Assembly (NCBI RefSeq): GCF_014646235.1
Contig: NZ_BMNB01000025.1
Coordinates: 30,191 to 94,190 of the forward strand
DNA length: 64,000 bases
Origin: Micromonospora sonchi
Lineage (GTDB): Bacteria; Actinomycetota; Actinomycetes; Mycobacteriales; Micromonosporaceae
Direction: 5' to 3'
Made by a program: the position numbers and the translations under genes. The notes under the pieces are model-generated. The model saw only the letters and a program-made list of their open reading frames with translations. It made no database searches and was not told where the DNA came from. The first letter of the stretch is position 1, and the number at the start of each line of letters is the position of its first letter. This document shows positions 43,212 through 50,590 of this stretch, one piece after another.

Positions 43212-44213
43212 TTATGACAGGTCGGCCAAGACGCTCTTGGCATCGGGCTTGGTGGTCAGGATCTCGTACTTGACCGCCAGGTCGGCGATCTTGTCGATTC
43301 CCTCCTGAGTGACAGGGTCGGCCGCGAAGGTCTGGTAGAAGGCGGTCTTGAGCTGCTCGGGCTTGAAGTTCAGCTGCTGCTCGGCGATCTTCGCCGCCAG
43401 GTCGCGGTTGCCGTTGACCTGCTTGGCGGCGTCCTGGACAGCCTCGGCAAACTTCTTGACGGTGTCAGGGTTCTTGGCGATGAACTGCTCCGTCGCCACG
43501 TAGACCGAGGACGGCACTCCCTTGTTTCCCGGCGCATCCGTGTTCTGGACCAGCTTGACAGCGCCCGAACTGATCGAGCTCGAAGCGAGCGGTTCGTTCG
43601 GCGTGGCGGCGTCGATGTCGCCCCGCTGGACGAGGTCGATCATCTGGGCGGGCGGCACCTCGACGAACTGGATCTTGGACGAGTCCCCGCCCGCGGCGTC
43701 GACGACGGCGCGAATGTTCATCCACGTCTGCGTCTTGATGGCCGGGACGCCGACCTTCTTGCCCACGAGGTCCAGGGGCGATTTGATGGGGCTGGAAGCC
43801 TTGGCGACGACGCTCGCGGCCGACATCTGGCCGGCCTCGCCGTCCGTGGACTGCTCCCCGGCCCCGGCGATGATCCTCACCGGCAGGCCCTGGTTGCGAG
43901 CCTGCAGCAGGGTGAGGGTGTCAACCATCGCGATCTGCAGGTCTCCGCTGAGCAACTGCGGGATGGCCGCGTTGGCTGACTTGTTGGCCACCGGGGTGAC
44001 GTTCAGGCCCCGCTTGGAGAAGTTCTCTTCGGCGATGGCGACTCGCAGTCCGAGGCCGGACAGGCTCGGGGCGGCGCCGACCTTCAGGTCGGTGACCTGC
44101 TTTTCTTCGCCGGCGTCGGAGGACCCGCAGGCGGCGAGCGCGAGGAGGACTGCACTGGCGGCTGCGGCGATCGCTCCGCGGAGCAGTGGTGGACGGGTTG
44201 TCGCGACGGACAT
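43212..44213 (-). CDS. ABC importer substrate-binding lipoprotein, NMT1/SsuA-like
   Basis: 333 aa. Signal peptide with lipobox 'AAASAVLLALAACGSSD' (cleavage before Cys). The mature part has the NMT1/SsuA type II binding fold: 'VGAAPSLSGLGLRVAIAEEN', 'LLSGDLQIAMVDTLTLLQAR', 'DLVGKKVGVPAIKTQTWMNI', 'DIDAATPNEPLASSSISSGA'. First gene of the importer operon; the intergenic region upstream holds a palindrome (44332-44345) within an IclR-type repeat. Ligand not predictable from sequence; given the neighbours, an aromatic carboxylate is likely. Confidence 0.92.
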   Translation of the reverse strand: MSVATTRPPLLRGAIAAAASAVLLALAACGSSDAGEEKQVTDLKVGAAPSLSGLGLRVAIAEENFSKRGLNVTPVANKSANAAIPQLLSGDLQIAMVDTLTLLQARNQGLPVRIIAGAGEQSTDGEAGQMSAASVVAKASSPIKSPLDLVGKKVGVPAIKTQTWMNIRAVVDAAGGDSSKIQFVEVPPAQMIDLVQRGDIDAATPNEPLASSSISSGAVKLVQNTDAPGNKGVPSSVYVATEQFIAKNPDTVKKFAEAVQDAAKQVNGNRDLAAKIAEQQLNFKPEQLKTAFYQTFAADPVTQEGIDKIADLAVKYEILTTKPDAKSVLADLS

Positions 44214-44322
44214 GTCAGGGGGTTCCGTTCTCCTGATGGCGGTGGACGTGGACGGTGCCCGGCGGTGGATCCGCGAACGGCTGTTCGGGTACGCCGGAGG
44301 AACGCTCGCCCTGGCACATTTA

Positions 44323-44345
44323 TGTAGTGCTTGGTTCAGGAACCA
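44323..44345. promoter_or_regulatory. IclR-type operator candidate 1 (importer promoter)
   Basis: TGTAGTGCTTGGTTCAGGAAC followed by CA. It contains the palindrome TGGTTC-AG-GAACCA (44332-44345) and matches the site at 45310 over 'TGTAGTGCYTG' and 'CAG-GAAC'. Lies between the end of the iclR gene and the importer operon start. Confidence 0.55.
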
Positions 44346-44356
44346 TAGGAAGCGGT

Positions 44357-45226
44357 TCAGGCCGCCGGCAACGGCCTCTTTCCAGATGGCGCAATACCCG
44401 ACCCGTCGTCCTCCGCGCGCTCGGCCGCGAAAGCCCGCTCGATCTGCCCGGCGGCCCGCACCAGGGCGGGACCGAGGTGGCGGGGGTCGACTCGGCGCGG
44501 CGGACCGGAGAGGCTGATCGCCGCCACGGCCAGCCCGTCCCGTCGGATCGGCGTCGCCACGCACACGTGTCCGAGCACCGACTCCTCCCGGTCGTAGGCC
44601 AGGCGCGTCGAACGCGTCTCGATCAACTGACGGTGCAGCAGACCCGGCACCACCACGGAGTATCGCGTCCGCCGCGGCAGCGGCCCCTGCAGCACCTCCT
44701 TCAGGACCGCCTCTGGCTGGAACGCAAGCATGGCCTTGCCCAATGCGGTACACGTGGCGGGCAACCGGCCGCCGACAGCAGTCAGCGCCGGAAGCGTGCG
44801 CAGCCCGACGATCTTGTCGACAATGACGATCTCCGGGCCGTCGAGGACCGCAAGTCGGGCCGTCATACCGAATGTCGCGTAGAGCTCGCCGAGGTACGGG
44901 GCCGCCTGTTCGCGCAGGCTCTGCAGCCGGCTGTTCACGACCTGGGTGCCGAACTCGAAGAGCTTGTCCCCCGGGCGGTACAGGGTGCCCTCCTTGGTCA
45001 CGAACCCACCCTCGACGAGATAGGCCAGCAGCCGATAGGCGGTGGACACCGGGACGCCGGCGCGACGCGCTATCTCGCTCACGCCCATGGCTCCACGGTT
45101 GCCGACGAAGACGTCCAGCAGGTGGAGAGCCTTGAGAACGGAGGCCGTCCCCTGCTGCTCGCCCTTGGGGCCGACGGCACGAGGCAGCTCTCGGACACGG
45201 CTTGGCGCTTCTACCGCGATGGTCAC
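44357..45226 (-). CDS. IclR-family transcriptional regulator (importer-linked)
   Basis: 289 aa. Winged HTH: 'SVLKALHLLDVFVGNRGAMG', 'VSEIARRAGVPVSTAYRLLA', 'YLVEGGFVTKEGTLYRPG'. Ligand domain: 'APYLGELYATFGMTARLAVL', 'RLPATCTALGKAMLAFQPEA', 'HVCVATPIRRDGLAVAAISL'. GTG 45226 follows GGGGTGG. It is upstream of the importer genes on the same strand and divergent from the tandem TetR gene. Two similar sites (44323 and 45310) suggest it controls itself, the importer and perhaps the TetR. Confidence 0.9.
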   Translation of the reverse strand: MTIAVEAPSRVRELPRAVGPKGEQQGTASVLKALHLLDVFVGNRGAMGVSEIARRAGVPVSTAYRLLAYLVEGGFVTKEGTLYRPGDKLFEFGTQVVNSRLQSLREQAAPYLGELYATFGMTARLAVLDGPEIVIVDKIVGLRTLPALTAVGGRLPATCTALGKAMLAFQPEAVLKEVLQGPLPRRTRYSVVVPGLLHRQLIETRSTRLAYDREESVLGHVCVATPIRRDGLAVAAISLSGPPRRVDPRHLGPALVRAAGQIERAFAAERAEDDGSGIAPSGKRPLPAA

Positions 45227-45309
45227 GAGACCACCCCTTCGGATTGTTGTTCGGCTCGGGTGGCAGGTCTGATCGACATCTGTCAGCACGACGGGGAGGG
45301 GAGCCGTTT

Positions 45310-45331
45310 TGTAGTGCCTGACACAGCGAAC
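45310..45331. promoter_or_regulatory. IclR-type operator candidate 2 (iclR/TetR divergent region)
   Basis: TGTAGTGCCTGACACAGCGAA then C. Aligns with the site at 44323 at 16 of 21 positions by eye. A further TGTAGTG follows at 45332-45338. Confidence 0.5.
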
Positions 45332-45443
45332 TGTAGTGAGCGTTCCAGGCCGTGGCAAGGCCTTGTTGACCTGCCGGCGCAGGCCGGGGAGCATCACGGA
45401 AGTCACCTGACTCCCGTTTGCGCAACTTGAGGTGAGGCCGCCC

Positions 45444-46736
45444 GTGAACACCGCCCGACGCAACGCCCGTGGTGAAGCGAGCCTGCGCCGCATCCTCGAT
45501 GCCACCCTGCAGTTGGTCGGTCGGTACGGGTACGACAACACGACCATCGCCCGGATCACGAAGGCGACCCAACTACCCGCCAGTTCGATCTACTGGTACT
45601 TCGAGAACAAGGACGATCTGATCGCGGCTGCCCTGGAGAGCTTCTACACGAGGTTCACCCGGACCCGCCGGTCATGGGAGGGCTTCGACCCCTCCCGGTC
45701 CCTGCTCGGTCAGTTGCTGGACGAGCTCGAGCCCGAGTTGCGCGTATCGGAGTCCGAGGAGCCCCTTCGGCTGGGCATCATGCTGGCCCTCGAAGGCGAT
45801 GCCGCTCAGCCCAAGATCCAGGAACCCTTCCAGCGTCGTCGAGCCGGAGTCCTGGCCCGCATCGAGGCATGGTGGGATTCCGCGTTCGCGGCGTTCGGAG
45901 CCACGGGCGACGGCCGATCGCTGGGGACCTGGTGGATGGCCACGCTAACCCTGGCCTACCTGGATGGGCACTACATCTCCGACGTTCGAGTGGACGATCG
46001 GACCGCGGCCCGTCGCAGCCGCATCGTCGGGTATTCCCTCGCGGGCGCCTTCGAGGCGCTGCGCCGCAACGACGCCTTCTCCGCACCGCCCGGCACGAAC
46101 ATCGACGCGAGCCGGAAGGCACCCGCGAGCCGGCGTGCGCCCGATGACCACAGCACAGCCGACGCATTGCTGCGGGTCACCAGATCCCTCATCGCCGAGC
46201 GCGGCTACGAAGGCGCCACGATCCGCCGAATCTGTGACGCGGCCGGGGTACAACGCAGCTCGGCCTACTGGCGGTACAAGGACAAGGACGCCTTGGTCAA
46301 GGCCGCCGTGTCGGAGCCGTTCCTGGCCCTGTTCGCCGCGCTGCGGGCTCTGTCCGGAGCGGCACATGATTGGCCGGCGGACCTCGCTGGCGCCTTGGGT
46401 ACGGCGGTGCGCTCGGCCCGCGCCCAGCCGGAAACGGTCAAGGCCGGCCTTCTGATCAGGGTTCGGCGCTGGGACGAGCCGACATCGAGCGGCGCCGCCG
46501 TGGTGAACGGGATCGCGGCCACCGAAGCGAGCCTGGCGGCGTGGTTCGACCGTGTCCTCCCGGCAGGGCACGGCACCGAGCCGATGGGAGAGCACCTGGC
46601 CTGGACGGTTACCCGCCTGACCGAGGGGCTCATGCTCGTCTCAGCACTGGGTCGACCCGTCCCGGCCGAGTCCGCGAGCGGAATCGTCGCCGCCATGTTC
46701 GCCAGCGTCCTGGACCATTGGCCGGCCAGGATCTGA
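45444..46736 (+). CDS. tandem TetR-family regulator (two TetR units in one chain)
   Basis: 430 aa, twice the usual TetR size. Unit 1: HTH 'SLRRILDATLQLVGRYGYDN', 'TTIARITKATQLPASSIYWY', 'FENKDDLIAAAL', with a helical domain to about residue 205. A linker 'PPGTNIDASRKAPASRRAPD' follows. Unit 2: HTH 'DALLRVTRSLIAERGYEGAT', 'IRRICDAAGVQRSSAYWRYK', 'DKDALVKAAV', and a second helical domain ('MGEHLAWTVTRLTEGLMLVS'). Both HTHs keep the YW/YH-x-x-x-K/S-K-D/E pattern. GTG 45444 is chosen, with GAGGTGAGG upstream. Such a chain could act as an internal pseudo-dimer. It faces the iclR gene and ends convergent with the CMD/HpaI operon. Confidence 0.88.
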   Translation: MNTARRNARGEASLRRILDATLQLVGRYGYDNTTIARITKATQLPASSIYWYFENKDDLIAAALESFYTRFTRTRRSWEGFDPSRSLLGQLLDELEPELRVSESEEPLRLGIMLALEGDAAQPKIQEPFQRRRAGVLARIEAWWDSAFAAFGATGDGRSLGTWWMATLTLAYLDGHYISDVRVDDRTAARRSRIVGYSLAGAFEALRRNDAFSAPPGTNIDASRKAPASRRAPDDHSTADALLRVTRSLIAERGYEGATIRRICDAAGVQRSSAYWRYKDKDALVKAAVSEPFLALFAALRALSGAAHDWPADLAGALGTAVRSARAQPETVKAGLLIRVRRWDEPTSSGAAVVNGIAATEASLAAWFDRVLPAGHGTEPMGEHLAWTVTRLTEGLMLVSALGRPVPAESASGIVAAMFASVLDHWPARI

Positions 46737-46770
46737 CGGCACCGGGCGCCGCGTCGGACCGAAGACGGGC

Positions 46771-47322
46771 TCAGGCGAGCCGGAGCCGATAGGAGTCCAC
46801 GGCCTCGGTCTGCAGCTCCACCTGGAAGGTGTTCATGACGCGTCCGACCATCATGTAGAAGCCGATGAGCAGAACGAGCTCCACGAGGCGAGAGTCGTCG
46901 TACTGCGCGCGGACAGCGTCGAACAGTTCGTCGGGGACCGTTGTCGTCGCCACGACCGCGTCGGTGAAGTCCAGGAGGGTGCGCTCGAACGGAGTGAACA
47001 TCGTTGCCTGATCCGACATCCGGTACGCGGCGACAGCGTCGATCTTCTCCGGTGTGAAGCCAACGCGCTGCGCGACCGCGGTGTGCTCATGCCACTGGTA
47101 GGCGGCCCCGGTGAGGTGTGCGACCCGCAAGATCACGACCTCCCGCTGAACGGGGTCGAGAGAGCTGCCCCTGCTGAGGGTCTGGCCCAGGGCCAGGACC
47201 TCAGGTGCGCAGTTTTCCGAGTTTGCGATCATGCGAAAGATGTTGATCTTCCGTTTTCCGGCCAGGGCGCGCAGCACGCGCTCCGGGGCCTGGTCCGGGT
47301 CGAAGTACGGGATGCGAGCCAC
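46771..47322 (-). CDS. AhpD/carboxymuconolactone decarboxylase-like protein
   Basis: 183 aa. 'LDPVQREVVILRVAHLTGAA', 'YQWHEHTAVAQRVGFTPEKI' and 'FTPFERTLLDFTDAVV' make a CMD-fold domain, with 'LVELVLLIGFYMMVGRVMNT' after it. The AhpD redox pair CxxC is replaced by 'YQWHEH', so it is not a peroxidase reductase; the histidines match the CMD group. Last gene of the minus-strand catabolic operon. GTG start with AGGAGGAGAGG upstream. Could be a decarboxylase or gamma-lactone-type enzyme on a pathway intermediate; real role open. Confidence 0.82.
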   Translation of the reverse strand: MARIPYFDPDQAPERVLRALAGKRKINIFRMIANSENCAPEVLALGQTLSRGSSLDPVQREVVILRVAHLTGAAYQWHEHTAVAQRVGFTPEKIDAVAAYRMSDQATMFTPFERTLLDFTDAVVATTTVPDELFDAVRAQYDDSRLVELVLLIGFYMMVGRVMNTFQVELQTEAVDSYRLRLA

Positions 47323-47380
47323 GGGGCCTCTCCTCCTGCTCGGGGGTTTGACGAGTGCGGGGTTGCCCCGGACGGGGCGA

Positions 47381-48226
47381 TCAATACGCGGTGACGGATG
47401 CCGCAGCCGGGTGGTGATTCACGCGGAACTGTGCCAGGAGATCGTCGGCGGCACGGATCAGCAGCGAGGAATCGACCCCAACCCCAGCGAAACTGATGCC
47501 CTGGCGCAGCCATTCCTGCAGCTGCGGCACGTCGGTGAGCATGATGCCGGCCGGTGTGCCGATCCGGCGGACCGCTTCGACGCCGCGCCGGATCGCCTGG
47601 ACCACCTGCGGGTGCGACCGCTGCTCGGGGAATCCGAGATCGGCGGCGAGGTCGCTCGGCCCGAAGAACACACCGTCGACCCCGTCGATGGCGGCGATGG
47701 CCTCGATGTTCTCGAGAGCCCGGCCCGTCTCGATCTGCACGACGAGGCAGATGTTGTCGGCCGCCGCTCGGACATAGTCCGTCAACCGCCCCCATCGGGA
47801 CGACCGGCCGATTCCACTGCCCATCCCGCGCACCCCGTGCGGCGGATAGCGCACCGCCCGGACCAGCTCGGCGGCCTGCTCCGGGGTGTCGACCATGGGG
47901 ATGAGCAGGTTCTGTACGCCGATTTCCAGGTACTGCTTGATGAGCGCCGGGTCGCCATGGGGCAGTCGTACCACCGGCTGGGACAGCTCGGAGGCCCGGT
48001 CGACGAGCAGCGACCCGGCCGCTGCGATGCCCTGGAGCTGATCGAGAACCGAGCGCAGGTCGTTGGGCCCGTGCTCGGCGTCGATGAGCAACCAGTCGTA
48101 GCCGCACCCGGCCAGCAGCTCGGCGACGTAGCCGTCGGCCAGGACCGACCACAGCCCGATCTGCTGCTCACCCGCCGCCAGTCGCTGCTTGAAGCGGTTG
48201 ACCGGGGTGCGCCTCGTGATCGACAT
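47381..48226 (-). CDS. hpaI: HpcH/HpaI class II aldolase (4-hydroxy-2-oxoheptanedioate aldolase-like)
   Basis: 281 aa. The family residues are visible: base His in 'LLIDAEHGPNDLRSV', Arg in 'PVVRLPHGDPALIKQYLEIG', metal Glu in 'LVVQIETGRALENIEAIAAI' and metal Asp in 'VFFGPSDLAADLGFP'. It splits 4-hydroxy-2-oxo acids to pyruvate plus an aldehyde; with an HpaH-like partner immediately upstream the natural product is succinate semialdehyde. GAGGAGCACCG precedes the ATG. Fifth gene of the operon running from 51994 to 46771. Confidence 0.92.
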   Translation of the reverse strand: MSITRRTPVNRFKQRLAAGEQQIGLWSVLADGYVAELLAGCGYDWLLIDAEHGPNDLRSVLDQLQGIAAAGSLLVDRASELSQPVVRLPHGDPALIKQYLEIGVQNLLIPMVDTPEQAAELVRAVRYPPHGVRGMGSGIGRSSRWGRLTDYVRAAADNICLVVQIETGRALENIEAIAAIDGVDGVFFGPSDLAADLGFPEQRSHPQVVQAIRRGVEAVRRIGTPAGIMLTDVPQLQEWLRQGISFAGVGVDSSLLIRAADDLLAQFRVNHHPAAASVTAY

Positions 48227-48241
48227 CGGTGCTCCTCGCGC

Positions 48242-49051
48242 TCAGACCAGCTGGAACGACACGGTGCCGAGCGGGCCGTAGTCCGCCTGCACGACGTCGC
48301 CCCGGGTCACCGGGACCGGCCGGGTGAACGACCCCGCCAGGACGATCTGCCCGGCCTCGAGGCGCTCACCGTGCCCGTGCAGGCGCCGGGCGAGCCACGC
48401 CACCCCGGTGGCCGGGTGACCGAGCACCGCGCCCGCCAGGCCGGACTCCTCGACCACGCCGTTGAGGTACAGCAACGCGCCAGCCCAGCGCAGATCAACG
48501 GCATCGGGACGCACGGGCGTACCGCCGAGGACGATCCCCGCGTTCGCCGCGTTGTCCGAGATCGTGTCGAAGACCTTCCTCGGCACTCCCGATTCTCGGT
48601 CGAACTGCTCGATGCGGGCATCGATGATCTCCAGGGCCGGCAGCACCCGATCAGTCGCGTTGAACACGTCGTTGATCGACACGTCGGGCCCCTCCAGGGG
48701 TTCCCGGAGCAGGAATGCGAGTTCGACCTCCACCCGGGGCTTGATGAACCGCTCGGCGCGGATGGGACGACCACCCTCGTAAACCATCTCGTCGAAGAGG
48801 GTCCCGTAGTCGGGCTCGTCGATCTGGCTGCTCACCTGCATCGCCCGGGACGTCAGGCCGATCTTGTGCCCGACGACGCGCTGGCCCTCCTCCTTCTTGA
48901 TCCGCACCCACGCCCGGGACACGGCGTAACCGTCCTCGATGGTCATCTGCGGGAACCGCGCGGAGAAGTGCCGGAGCTGCTCGCGGCGCCGCTCGGCCTC
49001 GTGCAGCTCGCGGGCCAGGTTCTCGCAGGTCTGCTGGGTAAAACCGGTCAT
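48242..49051 (-). CDS. hpaH: 2-oxo-hept-3-ene-1,7-dioate hydratase, HpaH-like
   Basis: 269 aa, close in length and sequence to HpaH/HpcG (267 aa). 'FPQMTIEDGYAVSRAWVRIK', 'GHKIGLTSRAMQVSSQIDEP', 'DYGTLFDEM', 'KPRVEVELAFLLREPLEGPD', 'ATDRVLPALEIIDARI', 'KVFDTISDNAANAGIVLGG' and 'EAGQIVLAGSFTRPVPVTRG' all match. 'SSQIDEPDYG' and 'RKVFDTISDNAANAG' separate HpaH from MhpD-type pentadienoate hydratases (compare 56342). It adds water to 2-oxohept-3-enedioate. The start overlaps the hydrolase stop (ATGA). Confidence 0.93.
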   Translation of the reverse strand: MTGFTQQTCENLARELHEAERRREQLRHFSARFPQMTIEDGYAVSRAWVRIKKEEGQRVVGHKIGLTSRAMQVSSQIDEPDYGTLFDEMVYEGGRPIRAERFIKPRVEVELAFLLREPLEGPDVSINDVFNATDRVLPALEIIDARIEQFDRESGVPRKVFDTISDNAANAGIVLGGTPVRPDAVDLRWAGALLYLNGVVEESGLAGAVLGHPATGVAWLARRLHGHGERLEAGQIVLAGSFTRPVPVTRGDVVQADYGPLGTVSFQLV

Positions 49052-49944
49052 ACGGCAGCCTCCACCGCTCGGTCGGCCAGGAAACGGCGGGCCAGTCGAT
49101 TGAATTCGTCCGCCCGCTCGAACTGGGCCCAGTGGTCGCACCCGGTGAGCTCGACCAGCTGGCCGGTCGGGACGATCTGTGCCAGTAGCCGGGCGTTGTC
49201 GAGAAACATGTTCGGCGCGTCCACGGCCGCGACGATCATGATCGGCTGCTGCAGCCTCGCCCACTCCTCGCGGGAGAGGTCCTGGCCACCCAGGCTGAAC
49301 GCCAGCAGGTGACCCATCGCGGCGGCCATCTCGGGCTGCTCGTAGATCCGCAGCCGGACGCCCACCAGGTCATCGATGAGGTCCTCCGGATCAAGCATCA
49401 GCCGCCCCATCGCGGTCTTCACCGACTCCCAGGAGGGTGCCTGGGCCGCGCCCTGCCGGCGGCGCCGGACGTCGGCGCCGAACTCCTTCTCCGCCTCCGG
49501 GTCCACGACGACGCCCGCGGGCGCCACCATGACCAGGTGGGTCACCCGGTCCGGGTGGTCCAGGGCCAGGCGCGCCCCGACCCAGGACCCCAACGACACA
49601 CCGATCACGGCAGCCTCGCCGATTTCCAGGGCGTCGAGCACGTCGAGGGCGTGTCTGGCGTAATCCGCGATGAGGTACGGGCGGTCGGGCTTGTCGGTGT
49701 ACCCGCAGCCGAGCATGTCGATCCCGATCACGCGGTGGGTCTCACCCAGCGATCCGTAGTTCGCGCAGAAGTTCTCCAAGCTTCCGGCCGTCCCGTGGAG
49801 CAGGAGCACCACCGGGCCATCGGAGTTGCCCGTCTCCAGGTAACGCGTACGGATGCCGCCGGCGTCGACCCAGGCCAGGGTGTGCGGGACGGTGTTGAGA
49901 TAGGTCCAGACGCTGCGGTAGCGCCGCGTCGCTTCAGCCAGCAT
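49048..49944 (-). CDS. alpha/beta hydrolase, meta-cleavage-product hydrolase type
   Basis: 298 aa. 'VVLLLHGTAGSLENFCANYG' (oxyanion HG), 'IGIDMLGCGYTDKPDRPYLI', nucleophile Ser in 'VIGVSLGSWVGARLALDHPD', Asp in 'IVAAVDAPNMFLDNARLL' and His in 'GCDHWAQFERADEFN'. This is the C-C hydrolase layout of BphD/MhpC/DmpD. A paralogue sits at 59614 and shares the opening pattern '(Y/F)-x-SVW-x-x-LN-x-V'. Located between the extradiol dioxygenase and HpaH genes, it should act on the ring-fission product. With a homoprotocatechuate ring-fission product it would release formate. Confidence 0.9.
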   Translation of the reverse strand: MLAEATRRYRSVWTYLNTVPHTLAWVDAGGIRTRYLETGNSDGPVVLLLHGTAGSLENFCANYGSLGETHRVIGIDMLGCGYTDKPDRPYLIADYARHALDVLDALEIGEAAVIGVSLGSWVGARLALDHPDRVTHLVMVAPAGVVVDPEAEKEFGADVRRRRQGAAQAPSWESVKTAMGRLMLDPEDLIDDLVGVRLRIYEQPEMAAAMGHLLAFSLGGQDLSREEWARLQQPIMIVAAVDAPNMFLDNARLLAQIVPTGQLVELTGCDHWAQFERADEFNRLARRFLADRAVEAAV

Positions 49945-50512
49945 GGCGGAACGAAACCTGGGCGGCGGCGAGCTTCTCCTTCATCATCGCCATCCACTCG
50001 TCGCGCGGACGGGCTGCGGGGTCCCGGGCGACGAGTTCCTCGGTCTGGCGCATGATCTCATCCTCGGAGTCCGTCAGGTCGAGCGGTTCGCCGAGGGGCT
50101 GCTGCACGTACCAGGGCGAGTGGGTGTAAACCTCAAGCATGTTGCCGTCCGGATCGTCGATGTAGACGCTCCAGGCGTTGCCGTGGTTCTTGACCACCTG
50201 CACGGGGATGCCGGTCTCCTCGACGTGGCGCCAGAACGCGCGCAGCTCCTGAAGGGTGGGCACGAGGAAGGAGATCTGGGCGGTCGTCGGCGGGGTGTCC
50301 GGGTCGCGGCCCTCGATGAGCGCGAGCTGGTGGTGCTCGGTGGGATCCGCGGACAGGAAGGCACCGCGACGCCGGGTGGCCGCCTTGCCCGACTTGCCCA
50401 GCCCGGAATCGGTGACGATCATCCCGAACTCTCGGGTGTAGAAATCGACCATCGCGTCGAGGTCCTTGCAGAAAATGCCGATGTGAGCAAGGCGCGGATT
50501 GAAGCTGGCCAT
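49934..50512 (-). CDS. one-domain VOC extradiol-type dioxygenase
   Basis: 192 aa. Single VOC module plus C-terminal helix. Candidate iron ligands: His in 'RLAHIGIFCKDLDAMVDF', His in 'DPTEHHQLALIEG' and Glu in 'DPDGNMLEVYTHSPWYV', with 'VVKNHGNAWSVYIDD' giving a further active-site His. AAAGGAACACGTC leads the ATG at 50512. Its place between the PrpD-like gene and a ring-fission hydrolase argues for catechol cleavage. It is much shorter than the two-domain homoprotocatechuate 2,3-dioxygenases (about 360 aa). A glyoxalase-type function remains possible. Confidence 0.78.
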   Translation of the reverse strand: MASFNPRLAHIGIFCKDLDAMVDFYTREFGMIVTDSGLGKSGKAATRRRGAFLSADPTEHHQLALIEGRDPDTPPTTAQISFLVPTLQELRAFWRHVEETGIPVQVVKNHGNAWSVYIDDPDGNMLEVYTHSPWYVQQPLGEPLDLTDSEDEIMRQTEELVARDPAARPRDEWMAMMKEKLAAAQVSFRHAG

Positions 50513-50590
50513 GACGTGTTCCTTTCTTGCAGACGGTGACAGCGGGCCGTTCGGCCTGACGGTGCGCGACAACGAGTGGCGGTGGTCGGA

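Noticed and set aside
43212..45572. Very long frame upstream of the binding lipoprotein (786 codons)
   Set aside because: The lipoprotein signal peptide and start at 44213 are clear; the upstream part runs antisense or out of frame over iclR.
47231..49312. 693-codon plus-strand frame over HpaI, HpaH and hydrolase genes
   Set aside because: The minus-strand genes show catalytic residues and ribosome binding sites; the plus frame does not.
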